DNA from: JL08 sp963765555
Lineage (GTDB): Bacteria > Pseudomonadota > Alphaproteobacteria > Rhodobacterales > Rhodobacteraceae
Direction of reading: 5' to 3'
NCBI GenBank assembly: GCA_963765555.1
Contig: CAVXWX010000004.1
Location: 1 to 64,000, forward strand
DNA length: 64,000 nt
The notes beneath the pieces were generated by a model. It worked only from the letters and a program-made list of their open reading frames with translations, was not told the DNA's origin and did no database searches. The translations under genes were made by a program, and so were the position numbers. Of the stretch, positions 1 through 9,143 are shown piece by piece (position 1 is the stretch's first letter; each line of letters begins with the position of its first letter).

Positions 1-411
1 CTTGCGGATCAATCTGTTCAATCGGGTCGGACCGGTCGCGCGTCGGGTGGTGCAGCCCTTCGGCGGCGATCCATTTGTCGAAGAACGGGTCCATATCCGC
101 CACCAGATCCTTGATCACCGGCAGGTTGCGCAGGGGGCAATTTCCACCCTGTCATTTTCAGCAACCTTTTTTACCTGGGTACGGCAGGTCCAGCGTGGTT
201 GCCCGTTCACCATCATCGCGCAGCTTCCGCACATACCCACGCGGCAGGCAAACCGGTAGCTGAGCGTTGGATCAGCGTTTTGCTGAATCCATGATACCAC
301 ATCCAGAACCGTCTGGTTGTCATAGGCCGGGACTTTGAACGTGTCGGTGTGGCCATCGTCCGCACCACCTCGGCTGACTGTGACGTGCAGATGCGGTTTT
401 TGCGTTGCCAC
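1..411 (-). CDS. SdhB/FrdB-like iron-sulfur protein, partial and frameshifted
   Basis: This is the N-terminal part of a succinate dehydrogenase/fumarate reductase type iron-sulfur subunit, which passes electrons from a flavoprotein to the membrane or quinone. The plant-type [2Fe-2S] motif CRVGMCGSC followed by a distal Cys (PRWTC) is clear. The GTG start at 411 is chosen because AAGGAG lies about 7 nt upstream. The reading frame breaks at a run of five G on the + strand (133-137): as read it stops at 115. One extra base restores a family-like continuation (LPVIKDLVADMDPFFDKW) that runs to the window edge. The flavoprotein partner is not visible. The frame break may be a sequencing error. The exact complex (Sdh, Frd or another Fe-S dehydrogenase) cannot be decided. 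Confidence 0.75.
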
Positions 412-543
412 AGATGCTCTCCTTGAGGTTTGGTACGGATAATCGGCGCTTTTCGTTATAACCAAGAGTTAAACTGACAAAAAGGAATTAGTATTTATGT
501 TTTGCGTAAGAAAAATTTACAAATTGTCGTGCGTGGCGCGCAG

Positions 544-1380
544 ATGACCCAATCAGATTTGCAATCCCATTTGCGCGCGCGTTTCGCGGAAGAGTTTGAT
601 CTTCCTGAAGTCGCGGGACCAGCAGGCAAAACGTTATCGGCTATGGCCGCCCGCGCCTCGTGCCGGTCTTTTGGAGCGGAACCGGTTGCGGATGAAACCC
701 TGCGGATGCTGTGTGCGGTTGCGCTTTCGTCCCCGTCAAAAAGCGATCTGCAACAACGCGATATCATCATCTTGCGCGATCCGGCGCAGGTGTCGGCCAT
801 CAAGGACTTACTACAGGCGCAAAGCTGGATTGCGGGCGCGCCCGCGCTTTTGGTGTTCTGTGGCAACAACCGGCGTCAACGCCAGTTGCATGCGCGTTGG
901 AACCGCCCGTTTGCCAATGATCATCTGGATGCGTTTTTCAATGCGAGCGTGGATGCCGGTATTGCCCTGTCGGCGTTTATTTCAGCGGCCGAGGCGATTG
1001 GGCTGGGGTGCTGCCCTATCAGTACAATCCGAAACGATGCGCAACGGGTCAGTGATCTGCTCGGCCTGCCTGACCATGTCTTTCCCGTCGCGGCGCTTGC
1101 GGTTGGCCATCCCCAAACCCAAGGCCGGATCAGCCCACGCCTGCCGCTTTCAGTGACAGTGCATTGGGACAGGTTCGACGAAAGTGGGCTTTCGCAGGCG
1201 CTGGACGACTATGATGCGCTGCGCGCTCAACCCGGTGCAACTGCATCGCAACGCGACACAGCAACCTTTGGCCATGCAGACCCCTATGTGTGGTCCGACG
1301 GTAAGACCCGTCAGTATGCCACGCCTGAGCGGGCCGATTTCGGCAGGTTTATACAGGGCAAGGGGTTCAAACTGGATTGA
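544..1380 (+). CDS. Nitroreductase family protein
   Basis: About 278 residues, with the FMN-dependent nitroreductase fold. An N-terminal RASCRSFG segment resembles the family's conserved R-S-R-F FMN-binding turn. A central stretch (SPSKSDLQQRDIIIL) and an EAIGLGCCPIS segment match the usual order of conserved blocks. These enzymes reduce nitro groups, quinones or flavins with NAD(P)H. It is divergent from the SdhB-like gene, with about 130 bp between them. The start is uncertain: ATG at 544 (MTQSDLQ) begins the conserved part, and an in-frame TTG at 502 is possible. No strong Shine-Dalgarno was seen for either. The substrate is unknown. Confidence 0.75.
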   Translation: MTQSDLQSHLRARFAEEFDLPEVAGPAGKTLSAMAARASCRSFGAEPVADETLRMLCAVALSSPSKSDLQQRDIIILRDPAQVSAIKDLLQAQSWIAGAPALLVFCGNNRRQRQLHARWNRPFANDHLDAFFNASVDAGIALSAFISAAEAIGLGCCPISTIRNDAQRVSDLLGLPDHVFPVAALAVGHPQTQGRISPRLPLSVTVHWDRFDESGLSQALDDYDALRAQPGATASQRDTATFGHADPYVWSDGKTRQYATPERADFGRFIQGKGFKLD

Positions 1381-1564
1381 AGCAAATCAGGGGGCAATGA
1401 CGGAAAGTATAGCGACCTGAGCAGCGTCAAAAGGCCATTGGTACGTGGGTGGCCAACTACATCCGGCTTATCGCGAGAATGCACCGATTACGCGGTCAGG
1501 CGGATGTTTCTACCATCCTGAATCCGAATGGTTAATCCCTGATATGTATATGAAATTTCTGTAG

Positions 1565-2026
1565 TCAGTCGAAGATACTATCAAGATTCCCGATAATACT
1601 GATGAGCAGGGCCACACCGCCAATCAGGATCGCCAGCCAGAACACATACTGCATGACAAATGCAGAAACTCCGATGCCGACAGCCATATATGAAAGCCGG
1701 TGTGGTTCGTTTCGGTATAGTCCTATGCCGCCAAGCGCGACCGCAATTCCCGCAGCACAAAGCGCGGCAATCGTGATCAATTGGCTGTAATCCTGAGGCG
1801 GCGGAGCGACCTCTGGGGCCGGCTCCCCTGTCAATGCACGCGCTGCTGATTGCTTAATATCAGCTGCAATCTCGCCAATGATAGAGCCGCTGCTCTTTTC
1901 TTGGGGTTCAAAAATCGCGGCAAGCTGGATGAGAATAACGACAAGGCTTGCAATACCCAGCATAAACCCAATCAACCCGAATTTCGCGGTACGCTCTTTG
2001 ATTGGCAGTTCCATTTCATGGCTCAT
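1565..2026 (-). CDS. Small multi-pass membrane protein, unknown function
   Basis: About 153 residues. A short charged N-terminus is followed by a hydrophobic segment around residues 15-40. A loop with acidic and Pro/Ala-rich character (EPAPEVAPPPQ) follows, then three closely spaced hydrophobic stretches up to the C-terminus. I do not recognise a named family. The start is set at MSHEMEL; an in-frame upstream extension exists but lacks membrane or domain character. It stands alone between the nitroreductase and tRNA-Ala. A role in the inner membrane is inferred only from hydropathy. Confidence 0.55.
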   Translation of the reverse strand: MSHEMELPIKERTAKFGLIGFMLGIASLVVILIQLAAIFEPQEKSSGSIIGEIAADIKQSAARALTGEPAPEVAPPPQDYSQLITIAALCAAGIAVALGGIGLYRNEPHRLSYMAVGIGVSAFVMQYVFWLAILIGGVALLISIIGNLDSIFD

Positions 2027-2233
2027 TTGTCGGTTCGCGGCATCCAGATAAACAACAAGGACGGCCAAAATAAGGCATCTGAACCTTGAGTTCACACGTT
2101 CTGTTACCAGCGTCGTTTGCCTTAAACGCGTAAACCAGACGTGGTTGAGGAGCCACAAAGTAACCCGTTTTAGGCTGTGAACCTAACCGCGTTTTTCTTT
2201 CGTGACGCGCGAAAGCGTTCTGTCGGGGGAAAT

Positions 2234-2309
2234 TGGTGGAGCCTAGCGGGATCGAACCGCTGACCTCCTGCATGCCATGCAGGCGCTCTCCCAGCTGAGC
2301 TAAGGCCCC
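2234..2309 (-). tRNA. tRNA-Ala (anticodon GGC)
   Basis: Read on the minus strand, the 76-nt cloverleaf is complete. The acceptor stem is GGGGCCT/AGGCTCC (with one G-T pair), the D arm is GCTC...GAGC, and the anticodon stem CCTGC/GCAGG encloses the loop ATGGCAT, giving anticodon GGC. The T arm AGCGG-TTCGATC-CCGCT is intact and the 3' CCA is encoded. It decodes GCC and GCU alanine codons. Confidence 0.97.
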
Positions 2310-2412
2310 AAAGTGCCAGATGTCGACTGGCTTGCGCCGCTGTCTAGGCGCTTGCGCGGGCCGGATCAAGCGAAAAAAACCGGCCCTGCGCTGCATTTTT
2401 CAGGTCTGACGA

Positions 2413-2741
2413 TCAGTCGTCGTCATCCGCCGCAACGTCGGCGATTTCGTCCAGCGATACATCATCATCGTCGTCGTCATCTTCCAGCAGATCATCATCC
2501 AGATCCACTTCGACGTCATCGTCATCATACCAGCAGTTCATCATCATCGTCGATGCCTCTGCCTGTTTGGCCTTTGTTGTGGCCGCGTCTTCTGCATCGG
2601 CCGCGATCATGCGGCTTTTGCCATTTTCCATCTCGACCTTTTCGCCCGTGTAGGGGCTGACGATCGGCACTTGTTCAGGTCGTAAAACCGTTTGCCGGTT
2701 GTCGGGCAAATACGCTTTACACCCCATTCTTCCTTGGGCAT
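2413..2741 (-). CDS. TIGR02300 (FYDLN acid) protein, frameshifted
   Basis: A small, very acidic protein conserved in alphaproteobacteria. The N-terminus MPKEEWGVKR, the CPTTGKRFYDLN signature and the block PIVSPYTGEKVEMENGKSRMIAADAEDAAT are all present, and the tail is Asp-rich. They do not lie in one frame. A base is missing after FYDLNK (about 2669-2671). A short stretch near 2527-2553 reads better (DDDDELLV) in another frame, implying a compensating pair of indels. The total length of 329 nt is one short of 110 codons, which agrees with a net -1. The function is not known. It is immediately downstream of tRNA-Ala in map order, with the same orientation. Confidence 0.85.
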
Positions 2742-2844
2742 GTGTAATCCCCTTTAAAAATATCATGAGTCTTGTCGACGATTCCGGCCAAGTGCCATAT
2801 GAGGCAGGCAGTGTCAAAGCCTTTACGCGCAACCGAGACAACCG

Positions 2845-3533
2845 ATGACAGATCATTCCCTTCCCGGCAATCCGCCAATTCCGCTGCTGTTGCGCCGTTC
2901 TGCTCAGGCGCGGCGCATTTCACTGCGCATTTCGCAACTGGACGGGCGCGTGACGCTGACCCTGCCCAAACGGTGCGCCGAACGCGAAGCGCTGGACTTT
3001 GCCGCACAGAAGGAGCCGTGGATTCGCAAGCATCTGGATGCGCGCAGCCCTGATACCGTGATCGGGTTGGGCGCAGACGCTGCCGTTTCAGGGTGCGATG
3101 TTTGAAATTGTCGCGGGGCAGGGGCGGTCTGTATTGGTGTCTGACGGCAAAATTGCGGTTCCCGGCCCGCCCGAACGCGTGCCAGCGCGCCTGTCCGGTT
3201 TCCTGAAACAGACGGCCCGCACCCGTCTGGCCCATGCATCTGATCATTATGCGTCAAAACTGGGCCGTTCTTACGCCACGTTGACGATCCGCGATACGCG
3301 ATCCCGCTGGGGGTCTTGTTCGGCTGCGGGGGGGCTGATGTATTCGTGGCGCTTGATTCTGGCCCCGCCCGAGGTGCTGAACTACGTCGCCGCGCACGAG
3401 GTGGCGCATCTTGCAGGAAATGAACCATTCGCAGCGGTTCTGGGATGTGGTGCAATCGCTATACGGCGCTTACGAGGCACCGCGCGGATGGCTGCGCCGC
3501 GAAGGGTCTGATCTGCACCAATACCGGTTTTAG
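2845..3533 (+). CDS. YgjP-type (DUF45/SprT-like) metallopeptidase, frameshifted
   Basis: A zinc-metallopeptidase-like protein of the YgjP/DUF45 family. The signature HEVAHL...EMNHSQRFW (HExxH plus downstream His) can be read, but only across a frame break near 3416. A second break near 3069-3073 separates the N-terminal 75 residues from the middle domain (GQTLPFQGAMFEIV). The length of 689 nt equals 229 codons plus two bases, so two single-base insertions explain it. Restored, it ends at TAG 3531-3533. The RSRWGSC motif typical of the family is intact. Substrates are unknown. Read literally, the gene would be inactive. Confidence 0.8.
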
Positions 3534-3558
3534 AGCAACACAGATTGACCTTTGCCAG

Positions 3559-3574
3559 ATTTGTGATCACAAAT
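3559..3574. promoter_or_regulatory. Perfect 16-bp palindrome before the GntR gene
   Basis: ATTTGTGATCACAAAT is a perfect palindrome ending 5 nt before the ATG of the GntR-type regulator. GntR/FadR-family repressors often bind short palindromes of this type and autoregulate, so it is a plausible operator for the regulator itself. The core also resembles a CRP half-site pair but lacks the CRP spacing of six between TGTGA and TCACA. Confidence 0.6.
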
Positions 3575-3579
3575 AGGGC

Positions 3580-4229
3580 ATGATGATCAACCCGCGTCCA
3601 GCAGAGGCTACGCCTGCTGCCCATGATCCGTTTACCGGCGGTTGCGCACCCGTATCATGTACGGTGAAATTGCCCCCGGCAGTGCGCTGACATTGCGCGG
3701 GATCGGCAAAGAATACGGCGTGTCGATGACACCGGCGCGCGAAGCCGTGCGCAGGCTGGTGGCCGAAGGGGCATTGTTTCTGTCCGCTTCGGGGCGTGTT
3801 TCGACCCCCGAACTGACCAGTGAGCGGATTGAAGAACTGGCTGCCTTGCGCGCCTTGCTTGAGGTCGAACTTGCCAGCCGCGCCCTGCCACGCGCGCACA
3901 TGGCGCTGATCGACCGGATGCAGGCAATCGATGCCACCATCGCCGACGCGGTGTTGAACCGCGATGCGGTTGGATACATCCGTACAAATCTGGAATTTCA
4001 CCGGACATTGTACCTGCGCGCCCAAGCACCGGCCATTCTGGCGATGGCGGAAACTGTCTGGTTGCAGATGGGGCCCACGATGCGAGAGCTTTATGGTCGT
4101 TTGCGCCGTACCGAACCCCCGCATTATCACCGCCTGATCCTTGCGGCGTTAAAAGCCGGGGACGAACCGGGATTGCGTCTGGCTGTCCGGTCTGACGTGA
4201 CACAGGGATTGCGGATGCTGACCAGCTAA
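3580..4229 (+). CDS. GntR-family (FCD type) transcriptional regulator, frameshifted
   Basis: N-terminal winged helix: YRRLRTRIMYGEIAPGSALTLRGIGKEYGVSMTPAREAVRRL in restored form. It is followed by an all-helical FCD-like ligand domain with ERIEELAALRALLEVELA and the metal-site-like histidines EFHRTLY and HYHRLI. The frame breaks at about 3629-3631, where one missing G splits the N-terminal 16 codons from the rest; 650 nt is 217 codons minus one base. The ATG at 3580 is preferred because it lies just behind the palindrome and restores a full helix. It is followed by an ABC importer on the same strand, which it probably controls. The ligand is unknown. Confidence 0.8.
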
Positions 4230-4368
4230 GGGCTGGATACTGTCGGCGGGGCATTTGTGCGCAGAAAAGGATATGCGCCGGTGATACATTGCCCTTGGGG
4301 CGCAAAGCGACATAACATCCCCGCAACGCAATGCGACAGAGTTTGGCTAAATCCTTGGGAGGAATAAC

Positions 4369-5383
4369 ATGACACATCTGACACGCCGTTCGACGCTGGG
4401 CCTGATGGGGGCGGCCGCGACCGCACCGCTTCTGGGTGCACCTGCCTATGCAAGCACAAAACTGAACGTGGGCGCGTTGCGCTTTACCAGCCATGCGGCC
4501 AGTTTCGTCGCATTCGAGCGGGGCTATTTCAGCGATGAGGGTCTGGATGTCGAATTCCGGTTCTTTGAAGCCGCGCAGCCTATGGCCGTCGCTATTGCAT
4601 CGGGGGATGCGGATTATGCTGTAACCGCGATTTCCGGCGGGTTGATTTCGCTGGCCGAAAAAGGGGCGGCCAAGGTGATCGGTGGCGCGCTCAGCGAAGA
4701 GGCCGGGATTGACGGGCAGAAAATTCTGGCATCGGATGCCGCGTTTCAGGCGGGGTTGACCGCCCCTGCAATGCTGGACGGCAAAAGCTTTGCGGTCACT
4801 CAGCCGGGATCGTCGTTTCACTATATGGGGGCAAAAATCAGCGGCGCAGAGGGCGCTACTGTGCGCTTTACCCCGCTGCAAAAGGTTGGCGCCATCATCG
4901 GCGCGCTGAAATCGGGGCAGGTTGATGCATGGTCGATCGTTCCCCATATCGCCAAGCCACTGGCGGCGTCCGGCGCAGTGCACATTATCGGCAACGTCGC
5001 CGATTATCTGCCCGGATATCAGGTGACAACGGTGTTCACATCGGCGGCCAATGCAGCCAATGAACGCGCCAAGACCGAAGCGTTCCTGCGCGCATTTTCG
5101 CGTGGTGCGGATGATTTCAACGCGGCCCTTGTTGATAAAACAGCCGGAGATGATGCCGCAGAAGACATGGTGAAGCTGGTCCACAAATACGTCTATACAG
5201 ACCGACCCTATGAAAAGGCCAAGCCGTCGATTGTGAACGGCGCAATGCGGATCAATGCAAATGCCGCGCTGAATATGGCATCGGTGACCGATCAGGTGAA
5301 CTGGTTCAAATCCGAGGGTCTGATCAAGGACAGACATCACGGTCGAGACACTGGTTGATCCGTCCTATGTCGAGGTCGTGTAA
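4369..5383 (+). CDS. NitT/TauT-type ABC transporter substrate-binding protein, frameshifted near the 3' end
   Basis: A periplasmic binding protein of the nitrate/taurine/thiamine-precursor class. The N-terminus has a twin-arginine signal (TRRSTLGLMGAAATAPLL) ending near PAYA. The mature part starts with KLNVGALRFTSHAASFVAFERGYFSDEGLDVEF, the usual opening of this family. The frame breaks at about 5328-5334. As read, the protein ends in GRDTG at 5358; removing one base gives DITVETLVDPSYVEVV and a stop at 5381-5383. The start has the SD GGGAGGAA. The ATPase and permease follow directly. The ligand cannot be inferred. Confidence 0.85.
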
Positions 5384-5392
5384 GCCGAAGCT

Positions 5393-6160
5393 TTGGACCT
5401 GACGCTTCAGAACATTACGCACCGCTACGGCGACGTGGCGGTGCTGGATGATGTTTCGCTGGACATACCGGCGGGGCAGATCGTGTGCATCATCGGGCCG
5501 TCCGGTTGTGGCAAATCCACGCTGCTGCGCCTTATCGGTGGGCTGGAACGGGCAGATCAGGGCAAGATTTTGCAACTGGGTGATCCACCTGCCGGATGTC
5601 TGAACCCGCTGACTTTTGTGTTTCAGGATTTTGCCCTGCTGCCGTGGCGGGATGTGGCCGGCAATGTGTCGCTGGTCCTTGAGGATCATGGGCTGGGCCA
5701 AAGCGCGGTTGACGCCATTATTACGGATGTTCTGGCGCGCACGAAACTGGGTGATTTTCGCAAAGCCCTGCCGCGCCAGCTATCGGGCGGGATGAAGCAG
5801 CGTGTGGCGATTGCCCGCGCGCTTGCGGTGAACCCTGCGGTGATGTTGCTGGATGAACCGCTATCGGCGCTGGACGCGCAGACGCGCGAATTGCTGATGG
5901 AGGATTTGATCGCATTGTGGGCTCGGGCCCCGTTCACCGGTGTTTATGTCACCCACAATCTGGCCGAAGCGGTGCGCCTTGGGCATCGCGTTGTCGTTCT
6001 GTCGCGCCGACCGGGCCGTATCCGCGAAGTGATTGATATCGATCTGCCATTGGAAGACCGGCACATGAACCACCCCGAGCTTGAGGCCCATCAGGCGCGA
6101 TTGTGGACCCTGATGAAAGAGGAAGCGGCGGCGGCGGATCAGGAATTGCTGAATGTCTAG
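5393..6160 (+). CDS. ABC transporter ATP-binding protein (NitT/TauT type)
   Basis: 255 residues and intact. Walker A GPSGCGKST, Q-loop VFQDFALLPW, signature LSGGMKQRVAIARAL, Walker B VMLLDEPLSALD and the switch His in VTHNLAEAVRL are all present. This is the energising subunit for uptake of the ligand caught by the preceding binding protein. Translation begins at TTG 5393, 9 nt after the restored stop of the binding-protein gene, and its end overlaps the permease start by a few bases, so the three genes form one operon. Confidence 0.93.
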   Translation: MDLTLQNITHRYGDVAVLDDVSLDIPAGQIVCIIGPSGCGKSTLLRLIGGLERADQGKILQLGDPPAGCLNPLTFVFQDFALLPWRDVAGNVSLVLEDHGLGQSAVDAIITDVLARTKLGDFRKALPRQLSGGMKQRVAIARALAVNPAVMLLDEPLSALDAQTRELLMEDLIALWARAPFTGVYVTHNLAEAVRLGHRVVVLSRRPGRIREVIDIDLPLEDRHMNHPELEAHQARLWTLMKEEAAAADQELLNV

Positions 6161-6946
6161 CGGCACGCCTGTCCCGTTTCGCGGTGGCGGGTTTCGCCCG
6201 GTTGGCAAACGGGGTGTCGGTGTTGCCGTGTTCGTCGTGCTGATCCTGATCATCGAATGGGGGACGCGCGCGGGCTGGATCAGCAATCTGACGTTGCCCC
6301 GCCCCAGCGATGTGGCGGCTACATTTGTCGATCTTTGGCAAAGCGGGATGTTGTGGCAGCATCTTTTGCCGTCGCTTGTCGCGGCTTCTGGTCGGGCGGC
6401 GCTTTGGGTATCACGGCGGGCATTGGTGTGGGCGTCCTGATCGGATTGTTCAGCTATATCCGCGCCGGACTGGTCCCGTTGGTCGCTGCGATTTTCCCGA
6501 TTCCCAAAATTGCATTGTTGCCACTGTTCGTGATCTGGTTCGGGATCGACGAGGCGTCTAAATACGCCCTGATCGCGCTGGGCACGTTCACGCCGACCGT
6601 GGTTTCGACCTATGGCGCTGTTGATAATGTGGATCGCACATTGGTGCGCATGGGGCAAAGCTTTGGGCTTGGCTGGTGGTCTATCGTGCGCAAGATCGTG
6701 TTGCCGGGCGCGTTGCCCGGCATTCTGTCGGGGTTGCGCGTCAGCGTGGCGATCGGGATTATCCTGCTGGTGGCGGCTGAAATGCTGGGGGCCGAATACG
6801 GCATCGGCGCCTATATTCTGCAGGCGGGTGCGTTGTATGATCTGGAACGGCTGTTCGCCGGCGTTGTGATCCTGTCGGTCCTTGGGGTCAGCACCAGCGC
6901 CCTGATCGGGGCGATTGAACGGCGCGTGTTGCGCTGGCGCAGTTAG
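6153..6946 (+). CDS. ABC transporter permease (NitT/TauT type), frameshifted
   Basis: An inner-membrane permease of the BPD_transp_1 family. The first frame covers the N-terminal TM (VAVFVVLILIIEWGTRAG) and HLLPSL. The last frame covers GALGITAGIGVGVLIGL through the EAA loop (GQSFGLGWWSIVRKIVLPGALPGI) to the stop. The linking residues SRLLVG lie in the third frame, so two small insertions between about 6369 and 6405 best explain the break (794 nt is 264 codons plus two). Overlaps the ATPase gene by 8 nt. As read, no full permease can be made. Confidence 0.85.
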
Positions 6947-6952
6947 CGGCGA

Positions 6953-7915
6953 TCAGGCCGCGAGCCCCTTTGATCCCATATCCAGATATTTGCGCCGTCT
7001 GTCGTTGACCAGGTCCTTGGGTTTCTGATCGCCTAGGTCGTCCAGCATGGACAGGATCGCCGATTTGACAGATTGCATGGTCGTGACGGCATCGCGATGC
7101 GCACCACCTTTGGGTTCCGGAATAATATGGTCAGCAACACCCAGCTGGATCAGATCCTGCGCAGTCAGGCGCAAAGCTTCGGCGGCTTCGCGCATCTTTT
7201 CGGCATCTTTCCACAGGATCGAGGCGCAGCCTTCGGGCGAAATAACCGAATAGACCGAATGTTCGAGCATCGCGACGCGGTTGGCCGTCGCAAACGCAAC
7301 CGCACCGCCGGACCCGCCTTCGCCGATGATGACACTGACCAGCGGCACACCGATCTGCAGGCATTTTTCGGTGGCGCGGGCAATCGCTTCGGACTGGCCG
7401 CGTTCTTCGGCACCTTTGCCGGGGTAGGCACCGGGCGTATCAACAAGCGTAATCACCGGCAGGCCGAATTTGCCGGCCATTTCCATCAGGCGGATGGCCT
7501 TGCGGTAACCTTCCGGGCGCGCCATGCCGAAATTGCGTTCGATACGGGATTTCGTATCATTGCCCTTTTCATGGCCGATCACCATAACAGGGCGCCCGTC
7601 AATCCGCGCAAGCCCGCCCATCACGGCGTGATCATCGGCAAAATTCCGGTCGCCCGCCAGAGGGGTGTATTCTTTGAACATTGCATTGATGTAATCGCGG
7701 CAATGCGGGCGGTCGGGGTGGCGCGCGACCTGACATTTGCGCCAAGGTGTCAGCGATTTATACAAATCGGTCAGCATATCGGCGGCTTTTTTATCCAGCG
7801 CCTTGGCTTCGTCCGCGACATCCATTTCCTTGTTCGCCCGCGCCAAGGCCCGCAATTCTTCTGCTTTGCCTTCGATTTCGGCCAGCGGTTTTTCGAAATC
7901 CAGATAATGGGTCAT
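6953..7915 (-). CDS. accA: Acetyl-CoA carboxylase carboxyltransferase subunit alpha
   Basis: 320 residues and intact. With AccD it transfers carboxyl from biotin to acetyl-CoA, giving malonyl-CoA for fatty-acid synthesis. Family blocks seen: YLDFEKPLAEIEGK at the start, QVARHPDRPH, the GHEKG motif, RNFGMARPEGYRKA, DTPGAYPG, and GEGGSGGA with SPEGCASILWKD. The ATG at 7915 is supported by AAGGAG about 8 nt upstream. It faces the ABC operon tail to tail with 6 bp between. It is an unbroken gene inside the otherwise indel-rich left end. Confidence 0.97.
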   Translation of the reverse strand: MTHYLDFEKPLAEIEGKAEELRALARANKEMDVADEAKALDKKAADMLTDLYKSLTPWRKCQVARHPDRPHCRDYINAMFKEYTPLAGDRNFADDHAVMGGLARIDGRPVMVIGHEKGNDTKSRIERNFGMARPEGYRKAIRLMEMAGKFGLPVITLVDTPGAYPGKGAEERGQSEAIARATEKCLQIGVPLVSVIIGEGGSGGAVAFATANRVAMLEHSVYSVISPEGCASILWKDAEKMREAAEALRLTAQDLIQLGVADHIIPEPKGGAHRDAVTTMQSVKSAILSMLDDLGDQKPKDLVNDRRRKYLDMGSKGLAA

Positions 7916-7998
7916 GCGGCGCTCCTTGACGGTCACGGACCTTTATATGGCGGGCAATGCGTGCCTTTGCAATCCGGTTTGCCGGATCAAAGGCCGGG

Positions 7999-8592
7999 TC
8001 AGGGAAACAGAACCGGATAAAGCGATGCAACCAGCAAGGCCGCCATTGACCAGTTGAACAGTGCAAGGCGGCGCGGGTTCGTCAGGATGCGCGCCATTTG
8101 CTGGCCCAACAGTGTCCACGTGCTGACCGAAGGCAGGTTGATGGCCCCGAAAACGGCGGCAACCAGCAGGATTGCCGCATAGGTGTTTGACGGCATGTAA
8201 ACAGTCACCGCTGTGACGGCCATGGTCCAGGCCTTTGGATTGACCCACTGAAACAGCGCGGCCTGAAAGAAGGTCATTGGCGTGCCGACAGTTTCGCCTT
8301 TTTTGATCGGGGCGGCAGTGGCGATCTTGAACGCCAGATACAATAGATAGGCCACGCTGACGATCTTCAGAATTGTGTTGGTGATCGGAAACTGGCTGAA
8401 CACCTGCGCCAGTCCGGCCCCCACCAGAACCACCATGAACGTAAACCCCAGCCCGATACCCAGCATGTGCGGAATTGTGCGGCGAAAACCAAAGTTTGCG
8501 CCCGATGCCATCAGCATCAGATTATTCGGCCCCGGTGTGATCGAGGATACAAAGCAAAACGCGGCCAGAGCTGTCAGGATTTCATAATTCAT
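7999..8592 (-). CDS. LysE/RhtB-family amino-acid exporter
   Basis: 197 residues with about six hydrophobic segments. The family signature SSITPGPNN near the N-terminus and FQWVNPKAWTMA in the middle are clear. This family exports amino acids such as lysine, homoserine or threonine. The ATG at 8592 (MNYEILTAL) begins the first membrane helix. It is transcribed divergently from an Lrp-type regulator across a 72-bp gap, the classic arrangement for Lrp control of an exporter. Confidence 0.9.
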   Translation of the reverse strand: MNYEILTALAAFCFVSSITPGPNNLMLMASGANFGFRRTIPHMLGIGLGFTFMVVLVGAGLAQVFSQFPITNTILKIVSVAYLLYLAFKIATAAPIKKGETVGTPMTFFQAALFQWVNPKAWTMAVTAVTVYMPSNTYAAILLVAAVFGAINLPSVSTWTLLGQQMARILTNPRRLALFNWSMAALLVASLYPVLFP

Positions 8593-8664
8593 CCTGCAAT
8601 TATTGACGATGTTGCGGCAAATGATGTTGCAAAGGCTTCGTAATGGAATGTATTTTCGCAACGA

Positions 8665-9116
8665 ATGGCGAAGATAGATCACATAAACGACCAGATATTG
8701 CGGGAATTGGCGCGCGATGGGCGGGTCAGCAATCTGGAACTGGCGGATCGAGTCGGCCTGTCACCATCTGCCTGCCTGCGCCGCGTGCAGGATCTGGAAC
8801 GGGCGGGCGTGATCAAGGGATACCGCGCGGTGCTGGACAGGTCGTCCTTGGGCGGCGGGTTCACCGCGTATATCGGTGTCGGCCTTGGGGTGCACAACAA
8901 GGCGGCGCAGGAAGCGTTTGAACAGGCGGTCGCACACGCGCCCGAGGTGCGCGAATGCCACAATATCACTGGCACGATCGAGTATTTTTGCGTGTCGAAT
9001 GTGCCGATCTGCCGTCTTACAAGCGGTTCCACACCGATGTTTTGGGGACACTGCCACAGGTCAGATCCCTGACATCCTACGTGGTGATGGGATCCCCCAA
9101 GGATGAACGCGCCTGA
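8665..9116 (+). CDS. Lrp/AsnC-family transcriptional regulator, frameshifted
   Basis: N-terminal winged helix (INDQILRELARDGRVSNLELADRVGLSPSACLRRVQDLE) and a RAM ligand domain (GGGFTAYIGVGL...VRECHNITGTIEYF). As read, the frame leaves the family after EYF at a run of five T (8985-8989). Adding one T restores LRVECADLPSYKRFHTDVLGTLPQVRSLTSYVVM and a stop at 9114-9116. It probably controls the divergent LysE-type exporter. The start ATG at 8665 has no obvious SD. Confidence 0.88.
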
Positions 9117-9143
9117 TCACGCCGGATATGCCAGCGCGACATT

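Noticed and set aside
3559..3574. CRP/FNR-type site reading of the palindrome
   Set aside because: TGTGA and TCACA overlap with no six-base spacer, so it does not match the CRP consensus; a GntR-type operator fits better.
3655..5340. 561-codon open frame on the minus strand
   Set aside because: It lies opposite the GntR and binding-protein genes, which show clear family motifs; the product is a Cys/His/Arg-rich shadow with no domain.
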